NCBI GenBank assembly: GCA_950295325.1
Contig: OX485805.1
Location: 28,939,501 to 29,003,500 of the forward strand
Direction of reading: 5' to 3'
Source: Polytrichum commune
Taxonomy: Eukaryota > Streptophyta > Polytrichopsida > Polytrichales > Polytrichaceae
DNA: 64,000 nucleotides
Each line of letters opens with the position of its first letter. Within the stretch, counting starts at the first letter, position 1. Below the pieces are notes generated by a model. The model did not search any database, had not been told where the DNA came from, and saw only the letters and a program-made list of their open reading frames with translations. A program made the position numbers and the translations under genes. Of this stretch, positions 23,726-35,958 are shown piece after piece.

Positions 23726-25929
23726 GTTAAGAAGAGAAATTTACACGGAAGTGAAAGTGGAGCCAAAAGATGGCTACCAAGACCCCAATCTTGATTTCTA
23801 ACTTACCTTCACACAAACACACCCGAAAAAAAGCAATTGATTGGTGCCCCCGAGCCCCACTCCCCCTAGTAGGCCTACCAAATTTGATGTTTTTGGTGGT
23901 AAGGGGTTAATGGGACTCTCCTATTATTTCCATCTAAAATAAGGAAGAGGAATGCTATTTTGTTTATTTATGTCTATTGACACAAGAGGAGAGCATGTGT
24001 TTTGGTTTTTTAGGATTGCCAAACCATATTTTCTTTTGCGGTATTACACTCTCACTAAAATTACATGACCTACATGAATTAGTACAATTTTAAGAATAAG
24101 ACCGATAGAAATTTCATGAGAAACTATATGAGTTGTAGTTTTAATGCTCCTAAAAAAAACACATGTGCCCATAGAAAGGCATCTAGACATCCTTGATCAT
24201 TTCAAATAAATTATGGAACAACAATCAACATACCAACTTGAAGGAACAAGTCATGTCAGCAAGATTCAAGTAGTAATAAATATGTCAACAAGTGACATCA
24301 CTACACAAGACCATTGACATGGCTTGTTCCCATGACATGTAATGGTGTGTATGTGAACAAGTCATGTGTTAAGTTATGTGTCTTGGAGGAGATAAATCAT
24401 ATAAACAAGATTCATGATGTTATTTTGATATATTTGATAGGTTTGGTTTCATGGGACATAAGAAGGGGACGATAGTACAAACTTGTCCCCTTATAGTTTG
24501 GGAGAGAGGGATTTATCGCATACGAGAGTACCTGTCATCCATCTAACATAGAATTTTGACCCCCTATAGGGTTGTGGTTATTCCATCTCAAATGGCTTGG
24601 ACTAGACTAATTCAAAGTTTTAAAAACTAATTCTAGTGTCAAATCACCTTTAAAAGGTAATCTCCGAGCTTAATGTTATTTTGTTGGATGAATAAGAGTT
24701 ACACTCGTATGCAATAATTCCCTCACTCCTATAGAATGGTTGATGATCCATCCCAATTTAATCTCACTAGATTAATTCAGGGTTTTTGGCTTGGACTCAA
24801 GGATTGATTTGGCTAGAACTAACAATCGTTGGACTCTACAATAGTAATCAAAGTTCCCCCTTCCCTATCGGAAGGGTGTTATGACCATTCATCCAAAATT
24901 TGACCAATATGTAGCAATCCAAGTGGAAATTTATCAAGTAACCATCCAGTCCTTGTAGTTGCACGCAATGTGTGGTTGGACCCCAAATTCTTTATGCAAG
25001 TCCACCGAGAAAAGTACATCCACCCTAGTACCCATTCATTTGCAATCTATCCAACAGTCATCCATCCATGCCCAAGTTTCTTCCACAAGTGCACCGCAAA
25101 AAATGCATCCACCCTTATTGTCTAAAATCCATCCAACATTCATCCATCTATGGCATCTGTACAGTCGGCGATGGCACATCGCCGGCCCCAAGACACAAAA
25201 ACAAACAAACAAACAAGATTCCACACTTGCTGGAAGGACGAGAATCCATAGCTCCACTTCTAAAAAATTCAACAAGCATCTTAGTGAGCCTATCATGATG
25301 CGAACAACCGATCGATCGATCAATCTTTCGAGATTTTTTTTTGAGAAATCAGAAACAAGAAATCTCCGTTTCAGAATCCCGAACGGTCATGTCGGTTAGA
25401 AACTATGCGATCGAGATGCTCTGCGGTAAAGGGAGAGCGAGCGAAATCATGGCCTTCAAAGGGTTTGAAAATATGTGTTGACCTAACTTGGTGGACTTTC
25501 GGCCTCATCAGAGGGCGAAGAATCAAGGGGAATTAACTGGTTAAGATTTTTTGAGAGTGATTTGGAGTGGCTTGATGCCGACTTGATCAGGAGTTGGTTG
25601 AAGAGATGGACGTGAAACTAGCTGCAATTATTTCGTGCTCCGGAGTTCCCATAGCTCTGCATTCCCAGATCGCCTGAAGCTTACCTGGCTCTAAATATTT
25701 GGGAGTTGGAAACAGCGGTGCCCCTAAGGGACTCTCATGCATGTTTACAAAAATTAGGTTATCAAGGGAAGCACCAATAGAACTATCATTTGTAGAATGC
25801 TTGAATTTGGAATGTACTGCGCAATTGTCTTACATACGTGGCCTTCACAATATGGCTCATATAGCCATGTTGCCATGTCACGTACCAACACAATTTAGTT
25901 CACCATCTCTTGACATTGCCAAGATTCGG
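23726..25929. other. Intergenic part of unit B; no gene recognised
   Basis: 23,726-24,870 matches unit A without the oligo-G MITE. 24,871-25,560 is private to B and includes the frame 24,959-25,399, which has no motif I recognise. 25,561-25,929 matches A again without the 1.65-kb transposon block and without the minisatellite MITE. Confidence 0.55.
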
Positions 25930-26283
25930 AAGGTCAAGAATCAAGGTAAACCTAAACTCACCAAAAGGTCGATTCACATTGGCTTCATAATTTGTTGTTC
26001 TTAATTGGGGGTCCACTTTGAGCTTCATTTGTAATGTAATGGGCTTTGTTAAGCAGCGGGGTTTAGAATTGAAGAGCCTTGTCATCCAAAGTGCACGAAT
26101 CGGGCAAATAAGATTGTAACCCACAATCTATAGACAATGGTATTAGAAGGCCAAGAATTAGGGTACAACTTAACTCACCTGAGAGGGATCGTTCCTAGTC
26201 AATTTCAAAATACATTGCTTTTACTTTGAGGTGCACTTTCTTTGAGCTTTGTTTGTAATGTAATGAGCTTTGTCAAGCAGTGG

Positions 26284-26530
26284 GGTTCAGGGTTTAAGAG
26301 CCTTGTCATCTAATGTGCACAAATGGAGGGAGTGGAGATACCAAACAAGAAGCACAATGGAGACATCCATGCAGTATGTGCGCAGTGTGGGACAAACAAC
26401 TGCACAACAAATCTTGTTGAATATGGGATTGGAAAACAAAATTACATCCAAGATTTCGGAACCAGAGCTTGCCAAGATCCACGAGGAGCTTGTTGGGTAC
26501 ATGATTGAGCGAGAGTTGATATGTTGGTAG
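26284..26530 (+). pseudogene. Plastid ribosomal protein S13 exon fragment, copy B
   Basis: Reading GVEIPNKK in one frame and then, after a 1-nt shift near 26,364, METSMQYVRSVGQTTAQQIL, LNMGLENKITSKISEPELAK, IHEELVGYMIERELICW and a TAG at 26,528-26,530. It retains the eight residues deleted in copy A but has its own frameshift, so neither copy can make S13. The C-terminal RNA-binding tail is missing. Tandem partial copies of its leading edge lie at 25,930-26,283. Confidence 0.72.
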
Positions 26531-28799
26531 ATCTTGTGTTTTTCTATAGAATCATGCACGGAATACTGAGGATCAAAAAGTCTATTGCATTTGATGTATC
26601 GAAGTCCTAACTAAACATGCGTATGTTCTTAACCAAAAGAAATCATGTCAATTTTGTCAAATTTTGAGTTGGTGTTCAAATTAAAACTAGAATTAATGAC
26701 ATTACACGATTTTGCATACTTGCAATTATCTCTTTTGCTTTTGATTGAAGATTGGGTACATGAACTTGTTATGTGTGGTTACGTCCACCAATGCAATTGT
26801 TTGAATTAGGACAAAGGAAACTAAGTTCATAGAAAAAGAGTTGCATGTACAAACTTGGTTGCCTGCTTTTGAGAAATGATGTACATAGAATTTTGATATA
26901 TTTAAGAATCAAGACATGAATGATTTCTAGACTTCCAAAAAGTCCAGTTCTACTTGAATCCTTGTTTATAGACCGAGGCTTGAACTCAGAAGATTTACAA
27001 ATCGTCCCTATGTATTTCTTCCCAACGAAGATTCAATGCCCTGAATATCAAGCCATTGATAAATATCAAATGCTACCAAGGAAGACGTCATGTTTTGGGA
27101 TTGCCCTGCAAGAGGCAGCACACACAATGCAATTCACGAACTCCACGTTCATGTAAGAGAAGGCTTGTTGCAGGAAAAAAGAAGACTTCGAAGAGATGAA
27201 GCTCTTTGCAATTCAAGTTGAAGCAAGTCGTGCTGACAATTGCCAGAGTTCATAACCTCCTACAACACAGTGGCCATTATAGCTTGAGGATTTATAAATG
27301 CAACAAGCCATGTACTGTCGAAGATTGGGACTGCTTCATAAATTCGTAAATTAGAATTGTGAACCATGTTTCTCATCTGGGCTAGAACAGTTTTGAATCA
27401 ACTAAATCATGTTGGCGATGTTAAGGGTTTCATTCATCTGCTTTACTAGGTAGCTGACTCAAAGTCCTCTCCAAAGGCAAGGTTCAGAGTGTGTGAATAT
27501 TGGGAGTTTCCTACTTGCATTAGCACTTTCCAATGCAAAACAAGGACATTATAAAGTGTTATTGCCGCTGTTAAATCCTGGAAGATCCACTTTACATGTT
27601 AATTTGGCAGAAGCATTCCAACTTTCGAGACCTCTTATCTGCAAACCCTGGCAATTGTCCTTTGAAAGTTACAGTTTTAGAGATAAAATTAAGAACTCCC
27701 AAGTTGCTAATCGTAACAACTCTGCACACACACAAGTGTTCAGAGTTGGTCATATGTCTCTGCTACGAAGTTATATTGCAATTTCAGTCGTGACTCATGA
27801 ATGCCTACGCCTCTAAGAAAACGCATGCCAGTATAGTAAAGATTCTCTCACCTTGAGATACCCAACAAATATCAATATTTGACTGGTACTCCAATTTTGA
27901 TACCCATGGGTAGGTTCTATGATACCATTCTTGATATTGATTATTGATACCCATGAATACATTTGGGTTTATACTAGTCCAACATTGGTTGGGACGTAAG
28001 AATTATCCCACATCTAAATCAGATGTATCGCAAGTAGTGTGAACTTCAAATATCTAGTTGACATAGATCTCATATAATGTAATATTCATGAGCCTTTATT
28101 AGTTGCATCAAACTAGCATTGGACTGACTTTTGTGAAGTGCGGCCAGATGTAGAGTAGTATGTACAATATGAGCATTGCAAAGAAATAATGGATGACTGA
28201 TAAATCGCACTTGTCAAGGCATAACGCCCACATCTTTACCCCCTTCACTTCAAACATTTTCAATCCTTGCTCCGAAAGGGCTAGGTGTAGAATGACATAA
28301 TGCTCCGGCATATCCAATTCCTTGAGATATTGCACTTTAAAACAAAAATTCTACCTGTATGAGAAGTAAAAGTGGCTTTCATTATACTCCAGTTAGTGTG
28401 CAAATAGGAGGTTGGACTTTGTTTATGCCCCTACATACTTAATCTATCAACCTGAAACGCAATTCACACTCTGCTTTCAATGGAACACACACAACACTAT
28501 TGATTTGGATCCTCTTTTTGGATCAATATACAAGTTGATTGTAGTTTTTTGCAAATTCATGCCAAAAGCTACAATCAATGTGACAGTGTGCAAACTTATG
28601 GCTACATTTTTTACCTTTGCAGCACTGTGGAAGGTGTTTCAAGGTGTATCTCAATTTCAACAAATATAGTCTCTCACCTATTAGAAGGTTGCGAGTTGTT
28701 CACTATTGTCTTGAAAAGGAGAAAAAATAGCACCTCACAAATGTGTGCTTTATTTCCTAATTAAGGAAAAAACATGATTCCATATGCAACAAACTTCAT
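26531..28799. other. Unit-B stretch downstream of the PNL gene; no gene recognised
   Basis: 26,531-26,960 matches unit A. Beyond that the sequence is private to B. Frames at 26,920-27,156, 27,493-27,816 and, on the minus strand, 28,108-28,335 have no recognisable motif. The 3' end of the PNL transcript should fall just left of 28,800. Confidence 0.5.
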
Positions 28800-28849
28800 T
28801 TAATCAACCGAGGTGCCGCAACACCTGCTCACATTTGGGTTGTAACATT

Positions 28850-30190
28850 CACACAAATCCAATGTTCTCAAAGGAGTCAAGTTCCCCAATCCCTCTGGTA
28901 ATGTGGTCAAGCTTTTGCACCAAAACAAATGCACTATTGTCAAAAAAAGTCAAGTTCCCCAATCCCTCCGGTAATGTCGTGAAGCTCTCACACCAAAACA
29001 AATTCAATGTTGTCAAAGTAGTCAAGTTCCGCAATCCCTCTGGTAATGTCCTCAAGCTCTCACACCAAAACAAATTCAATGTTGTCAAAGAATTCAAGTT
29101 CCCCAATCCCTCCGGTAATGTCCTGAAGCTCTCAAACCAAGACAAACCCAATGTTGTCAAAGAACTCAAGTTCCCCAATCCCTCCAGTAATGTCGTCAAC
29201 CTCTCACACCAAAACAAATTCAATGTTGTCAAAGAACTCAAGTTCCCCAATCCCTCCGGGAATGTTGCAACCTCCTACATCCAAACATATTCAAGTTGTC
29301 AAAACAGACAAGTTTCTCAATCCCTCCGGTAATGTCATCAAGCTCTCACACCAAGACAAATCCAATGATGTCCAAAAAGTCAAATTCCCCAATCCTCTGG
29401 TAATGTCGTCAAGCTCGAACATCCAGACAAATCCAATGATGTCAAAGAAGTCAAGGTCCCCAATCTCTTCGGTAATGTCATCAAGCTCAAACATCCAGAC
29501 AAATCCAAGGATGTCAAAGAAGTCAAGGTCCCCAATCTCTTCGGTAATGTCGTCAAGCTCAAACATCCAGACAAATCCAATGATGTCAAAGCAGTCAATT
29601 TCCCCAATCTCTTCGGTAATGTCGTCAAGCTCAAACATCCAGACAAATCCAATGATCTCAAAGAACTCAAGTTCCCCAATCCCTCCGGTAATGTCGTCAA
29701 GCTCTCACACCAAGACAAATCCAATGATGTCAAACAAGTCAAATTCCCCAATCCCTCTTGTAATGTCGTCAAGCTCGAACATCCAGACAAATCCAATGAT
29801 GTCAAAGCAGTCAAGTTCCCCAATCCCTCCGGTAATGTCGTTGAGTTCGAACATTCAGACAAATCCAATGATGTCAAAGAAGTCAAGTTCCCCAATCCCT
29901 CCGGTAATGTCGTCAAGCTCGAACACCGAGACAATCTCAATATTTTCAAAGACCTCAAGTTTCCCAATCCCTCCAGTAATGTCGTCAAGCTCCAACAACT
30001 ATACAAATTCAATGTTGTCAAAGAAGTTAAGTTCCCCAATCCCTCCGGTAATGTCGTCAAGCTCCAACACCAAGACAAATCCAATGTTGTCAAAGAAGTC
30101 AAGTTCTCCAATCCCTCCGGTAGTGTCGTCAATCCTTTACATATCAATAGTCGAAGGGAGTCTTTCATGCGTGTGGAATTGTCCCTAAGC
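28850..30190. repeat. 72-bp tandem array encoding the LRRs
   Basis: About 17 units of 72 bp; on the minus strand each encodes a 24-residue LRR of the form LTTLPEGLGNLTSLTSLDLSGCSS. Units are similar enough at the DNA level (e.g. 'TCCCCAATCCCTCCGGTAATGTC') for slippage or unequal exchange. The plus-strand and second minus-strand open frames across it are shadows. Confidence 0.9.
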
Positions 30191-31511
30191 CATTGTGAAA
30201 TTTCTTCGTCTATATAAAGCGCTTCTAATTTCTTGTAGTTCTGGGATTCCAATGCACCACAAAATGTCAAAATTATGTTTTGCTGATTAGAGTGGTAACA
30301 AAATTCAACTGTTGTGTTTAGATAACATGGCAAAACCTTTTCACTACATATTTCAAAAGTTTCAAATATAAAATTTGAACAACTTCACGCACATGCAAAC
30401 TTTCACCAACATATTTGTACTTACATTTTACAAAAATCCACCTTATTAAGTTCTTTTATTTGCACCATACCTTGCCATGTGCCGATCCAATTCGTAAAGG
30501 AATCATGTTTAGTTTCCAAATTCGAGTGCCCAAATATTCCTTGTCTGTTTCGACAATCATACGTCCCATGTCACGTAGTTGGTCGTGCATTTCTACAATC
30601 CCATGTTGATTTATCTTAACCAAGGATTTGTCCACCAATATATCAAGCACATGATTTGGGGAGGCTCCATCGTTGGTACATGTACGCAATTCTTTTTCTT
30701 CCCACATGCGCATGGGAAGGAAGCATGCTAGATCCAAAAACATATTTTTCTCATCATTTCCCAATCCATCAAAATTGATCCTCAAGGTACTCCAAAGCCC
30801 TTCATCGCCATCCAAATGCCTACCCCTTTTCATCCTTTGCAAAGCCCGTTCCCAACTTCGAATCCTCTCCTTTCCCCGTAAAAATGCACCCATGACTTCC
30901 AAGCTCAAAGGCAAGCCGTTACATTGTTTTATAATTTTCTCATGTAGATCAAAGAGTTGTGGTGATAATGGAGCTCCATCCACAAGAACTTAAGAATCAA
31001 AGAGTTTTTTCGCTTCTTTTTCATCTAACTTGTCAACATCTATCGTACCATGCGCGTCCATACAATTTGCAAGTGAAGCCTTTCCACGGGTTGTTATAAT
31101 AATTTTGGTGCCATTGTTGACACAAGAAACATCTGCTGGTATTATTTCCCGCACTTGAGTTGCATCTTTGGGATCATCCAATACTAGAAGGATTTTCGTC
31201 GTAGCCAACAACTCCCACATTATCTTCTGTGCATCCTCCAATGTCCAAGTGGACTCTTTGTCACTTCCAAACTTTTGTAAAATTTCACATAAGATTTGAA
31301 GTGAATTTCTACTTTTCAAATTCTCAATAAAACACGATGCATCGTATGTGGACCTCACATCATCAAATATGGCCTTAGCCAAAGTGGTCTTCCCTATTCC
31401 ACCCATACCAATGAGACCCAAAATATTCCTTCCTTCAAGGTGGTTTTTCACCTTTGCAAGATTGTTGTCAAGACCAACCACAACTTCATATCGTGTTTTC
31501 CTTGCATCCAC

Positions 31512-32241
31512 CTGTATGAAGAAGTTCACATATCATGTCAATTGGGCCTAGAAGTGTACACTATGATAGAAGATTCGAAAACACACCGTACATATGAATA
31601 TTGTGAATCTTTCCTAAAAGGTATTACAAAACATGTTTCAAAAACTTCAACAATTTGTTCCAAGAAAATCAATGAAAGCATAATACATACAATTGAAGAT
31701 GGTGGAAGCAACTCAAATTGAAGAAGAAAAAATTGCATAGCCAAGAATGTTTCCACAAATTAGGCTTTGAATACATTCATTTGATTCATTAAGTTTTCTT
31801 TTTTATGGAGCCCTCCAATTCATCATGAATCCAAGAACGATTTTGAAAATTAGTTCATTTCCATGTATATGTAAGGTCATGAAGAATGCTTCTAGAACCA
31901 AATGTCGTCATTAGTTTGTGGATATATTTTTCATAATAAATTTTCAAGTTAGCATTTTGATATTGTAAATCGAATACTTGTAACAATGATAGAGGGCCAT
32001 GTAAAACCAAAATCTACTTGGAAGACCTTTCGGTGCTACTTTATAGCCTTTGACCAAGAGATTTGTGATCTCAACATACATGACCCGTCTATTGGTCCAG
32101 TTGACCATGCTTGCCCCATATCCTATGTTTTGGTTCAATTATCATGTCTTCAACTCCAAGAAAATTATATTATTTAGAACAATTTAAAAATGACATCTAA
32201 AAAATACACAATAAGCATATTGTAATGAAATGTGCTCTTAC
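31512..32241 (-). other. Intron 1 of the PNL gene
   Basis: The donor AAGAAG|GTAAGAGC is at 32,242/32,241 and the acceptor ATACAG|GTGGATGC at 31,512/31,511. Both flanking codons are complete, so kinase and NB-ARC join in phase 0 as ...NVSAPKK-VDARKTRYE.... Nothing else is recognised in it. Confidence 0.8.
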
Positions 32242-33924
32242 CTTCTTGGGAGCAGAGACATTCATCTGGTTAAAGGCCTTTTCCAAGTGGGTGCTTGGGA
32301 AAGAAATCCATCTTTTGAACATATTCCAACCTTTGAACTTTGGTAATTCATTTGAATATATTCCAATCACGAACTTCTTCTTCAAGGTTGTGAGCCTCTC
32401 ACAAATGCTAGAAAATGTTGGCCTTTGTGAAGGATCCTCAATCCAACATTCTTTGATCAAAGTGGTAAGCTCCTCACAATTCATAGGTAGCTCAGGCCTC
32501 CAACCATCTTTTATTTTTTGCAAGATAACCTCTCTTTTATTTGTGTCTAGAAATGGTTCCTTCAAAGAAAGGATCTCTGAACATGTCATACCAAATGACC
32601 ACACATCAGCTGAAAAAGGACATGCCATATTTGAAGTTGATTTTTCTTTGTTGTTGTTATTCATCTCAGGTGCCATGTACTTTGGTGTACCGATGGTAAA
32701 CTCTTGCAATTCCGGTTTGCTTTGAACCTCTGTTTCGGAAGTATCATAATCTGTCAATTTGACAAAATCATAGCCAATATTTCCCTTGACTCTTGGAAAT
32801 TTTGGCACCGTGTTTAAAAGCACATTACTTGGCTTTAGGTCAAGATGGGCAACATGCATGTCATGAAGATAGCACATGCCCCTTGCGATTTCATACATCA
32901 TATCAATTGCAACAAGATATGGTAAAGGTGTCTTTTGCTTCTTCATCAAATCACTCAAGCTCGTCTCCATGCGCTCCATTACTAGAAACAAATTTCTTGA
33001 AACATTGTTCGATCCACCCACATTTTCCTCCTTAGTCTCATTGAGTCTTCCACAACAAATGAATTTCACAAGGTTTGGATGCCCCAAGCATGCTAAGATG
33101 CCAGCTTCTTTGTGAAAGTTGGGGGGAACCCCTACTTTTTTTGTGGCACTTTGAAGTCCCAACCAACTTGACTTGTACACCTCACCCGCTGCTCCAGATC
33201 CTAATCGTTCTAAGAAATCCGGCTTTTCAACATCATCTGGAATTTCCAAAGCATCCAATTCTCCACCTTTCACTTGTGGCAATTCAAATTGCAATCTCCT
33301 CAATAAATATTTTCCCAATTCATGCTCTTTGGAATCATTGGGCATCGATTGAAGTCTTGTTTGAAGTCTTTCCACCATGGCTTTTTCATCATTTTCAATC
33401 TCGTCATAAGTGGCCACACTAAAATCAATACATGGGATACTAAAATTTTGTGAATCCGGATAGATAGCCAAATATTTTTCCCGCATTGCATCCCAAAAAC
33501 ATTGCAAATCATCCACAAGTTCTCGAAAAGCCTCTGTATTGCTCATTTGGAATGTCACTGCATCGCACCATTCTTGCCTCCCACAATCTTCCACCAATAT
33601 TCTTACTTTTCGAGTTATGCGATATAACTCCCCAAGCACAAGCCCAAATTTATTAGTCCTCTCCTTAGTGGATGTGATCATCTCATTCACATAAAGTGCA
33701 ACTTGGTTAAGCTTTTGGACAAGATTTCTACATTGTTTTTCATTCAAAACTTGCTTCGCCTTGAGGACCTCTTGAAGTTTGGTTACTTCCTCCCTTTGCC
33801 GCTTCAAAATATCTCCAAGCTCATTGCTTTGTTTTTGTCCTTTCCCTACATATGTCCCAAACTTTACGAACCAAATACTTATGAAACCCCAAATCATGCG
33901 AACAAATCGCAAAATCTTGGCCAT

Positions 33925-35245
33925 GACGAAACACAACTTATTTTCCAAAACAATCCACCAATACACAGTTGGTTGATTTGCACGCCACAACCTTGTGAGT
34001 GAATCACAATTGTCCTAATCTGCAATTAAAAAATTTGAACAAGGTAGATTTAGCAAAATCTCCAAAGCATCAACAACAATAGTAGTTAAGTTTCCCTCCA
34101 AAAGACATTCCAAAATTTGGTCAACCTCCAACCTCCAAATTTTGGGATGAATAAAAGTACAATCTCAATAATAATTTTATTATTATATCATGGTAGTTGC
34201 ACATCTTTTAGACTACACAAAAAGGCATTATTTAGTGTTAATTATCATTTGGAGTTACAAAATGCTATTAGCTTCACAAACAAAATGTAAAAAGATCACA
34301 TATACATAATATGCAAAGATGTACATGGTACACATTGCCACTTCCAATGACTAGTTTTAGCAATGCAACAATCAAGTGCGCCTTGCCAACCAATGCTATG
34401 ACTCATAGTTTTGTGCCCTAAATGGGGCTAATCTAGTTTTCTCTAGCTCTATCTTTCTTGAAGTAATTACAAAGTGCAACTCATTTTTCCATACAATATA
34501 TATACCAACAAAATAAATACAACTACAATCCATGACAATTCTCATGTTCTACAAATTACACTACATACCATATTAGGTTTTGATGATTCTTGTCATCAAA
34601 ACAATTGATGCAAGATATTCCAAATTCTTGTCACCACCAACGAAAGCAAATTACTCCCAAACTTCCTACCTAGCTCAAACAAAAAATCAAAAATTCTCAA
34701 CACAATGTTGAAACCCGGAATCACTTATACCTACTATACCGCCATGTTCTCCAAACCCAACATCAAAAAAATTCGACAAAATACTCAACAAACTAACCAA
34801 AGAAATCTGAAACATATCCAAAAGCACAACCAACATCCTCACCCACCTCAAGAATGAAGACTTGTTCATGATCATATACTGAGTTACATCAACGCTCAAA
34901 TACTTCATTGTTTAGTCATCAAGGAGAATTATTTACAAAGACTAAACTAAGTACACCAAGAGCAATTGCCGCACTCATCACATGTATTGCAATAACTAGA
35001 CAAGATATCCTTGTAAGTCTTGAGGTTCTAATAACCAATATACCACAAAATAAGAAGCAGGAAAAACAAGTCATCCAAAGCATTTAGAGTTACATACTCA
35101 ATTGAAAACAACTTGAAAGAAACAAACAACTAGAATGAAATAGACGCTGTAAATGACATTTTTGACAGTAGCGAAATGATGGATTCTTAGGACTTGAATT
35201 TCTACTACATCTCGAAAGGTAGAAAAAAAATTCAAACAACATTTT
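33925..35245. repeat. Upstream region of the PNL gene, shared with unit A
   Basis: Close copy of 16,235-17,565. It includes the 73-codon minus-strand frame at 34,687-34,908, which differs from its partner at four residues and stays open, as well as TATA-like AT-rich blocks. 5' exons or the promoter of the receptor are expected here. Confidence 0.55.
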
Positions 35246-35735
35246 TAATCTGTTGGAACCAAACAGTTCAAAGGAATCGATTTCAAACAAGAAAATTACC
35301 AGAATGTACACAAAACAAAAAGTGACCTACTGACCTTTCCTCCACTGTAACTATGGAGGTCTCGAACCTTGTTAGCAATTCTCAAATACCAATACTATGC
35401 ATCAAGAGCTCGGGAAAAAGCATGTAGAACGACTGGAATGAAAACGACCATAATTAGCAACTCACCCCGATGGAACAATATCGGACCATTCATATGCTCA
35501 CATTTCAGAAGGCAATTAAATCGCATAATCAAGAAGCCATGCTTTTAAGTGTACTTTACTCGTCGAATTACTCACATTAGTGCGAAAACTACAAAACCTA
35601 CATCAAACTGCATCAAACTACGATTCCTACATCAAGAAATCGATGGCACCAGAAGGTCAACAGAACAAAATTTGACCTACTCATCTTTCCTCCGCCGTAG
35701 CTATGGAGGTCTCAGACCATACGGGGCTCTCTAAA
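35246..35735. repeat. Leader-like repeat, unit B copy
   Basis: Matches 18,786-19,250, including the two blocks with AGCTATGGAGGTCTC. It marks the right end of the duplicated unit. Confidence 0.5.
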
Positions 35736-35958
35736 TATTCTATATACCATAGTGGCTAACTTTGTTTAAGCTACAAACAAATATATGACAGAATCATTAT
35801 TTGATGTCAAAGAGCAAGCTGAGGATGGACTATGATCTTCCCAAGTATCAGAATCATGATGATTCAGTGAATGTAGAGCTCTAGATTTCGTTTAATATAC
35901 ATACATGATTATTAATGTAACACATAATGTATCAGTTTTGGGTTCAATGACTCCGTAC

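Larger units (their letters stand above)
28800..33924 (-). pseudogene. PNL immune receptor: kinase-NB-ARC-LRR, interrupted
   Basis: The model has three exons: 33,924-32,242 (561 codons), 31,511-30,471 (347) and about 30,282-28,800 (LRR). Both introns are GT-AG and phase 0. Residues 1-24 are hydrophobic, 33-150 helical, and 240-515 a kinase with LGSGAAGEV, TKK (262-263), E273, HLDLKPSN (360-367), TDYD (391-394), APE (418-420). NB-ARC shows GMGGIGKTT (596-603), KILLVLDD, GTKIIITTR, GLPL (760-763) and MHD (869-871). About 17 LRRs of 24 residues follow, ending in a CCGTSVD tail. Lesions: TAA at 30,992-30,990 (codon 735), then 1-nt loss near 29,390, 2-nt loss near 29,265-29,310 and 1-nt gain in an A-run near 28,940. 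Such receptors sense pathogens and trigger defence. It may be a pseudogene or carry assembly errors. Confidence 0.85.
22411..35735. repeat. Segmental duplication, unit B
   Basis: This is the direct copy of unit A (1-19,300). It is shorter at the front because it lacks the four transposons found in A, one of the 256-bp tandem units and the 1.2 kb at 17,566-18,785. It is the only copy with NB-ARC and LRR exons. It ends near 35,725, where the match with 19,250 stops at CTCAGACCATAC. Confidence 0.88.

Noticed and set aside
29151-30188. 345-codon plus-strand open frame
   Set aside because: It is the complement of the LRR array; its SSSSNIQTNPMMSKKS-type repeats are a shadow of the minus-strand LRR codons.
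32225-33422. Plus-strand frames across the kinase (also 14,667-15,708)
   Set aside because: They lie antisense to the kinase exons and occur in both copies only because the DNA is conserved.
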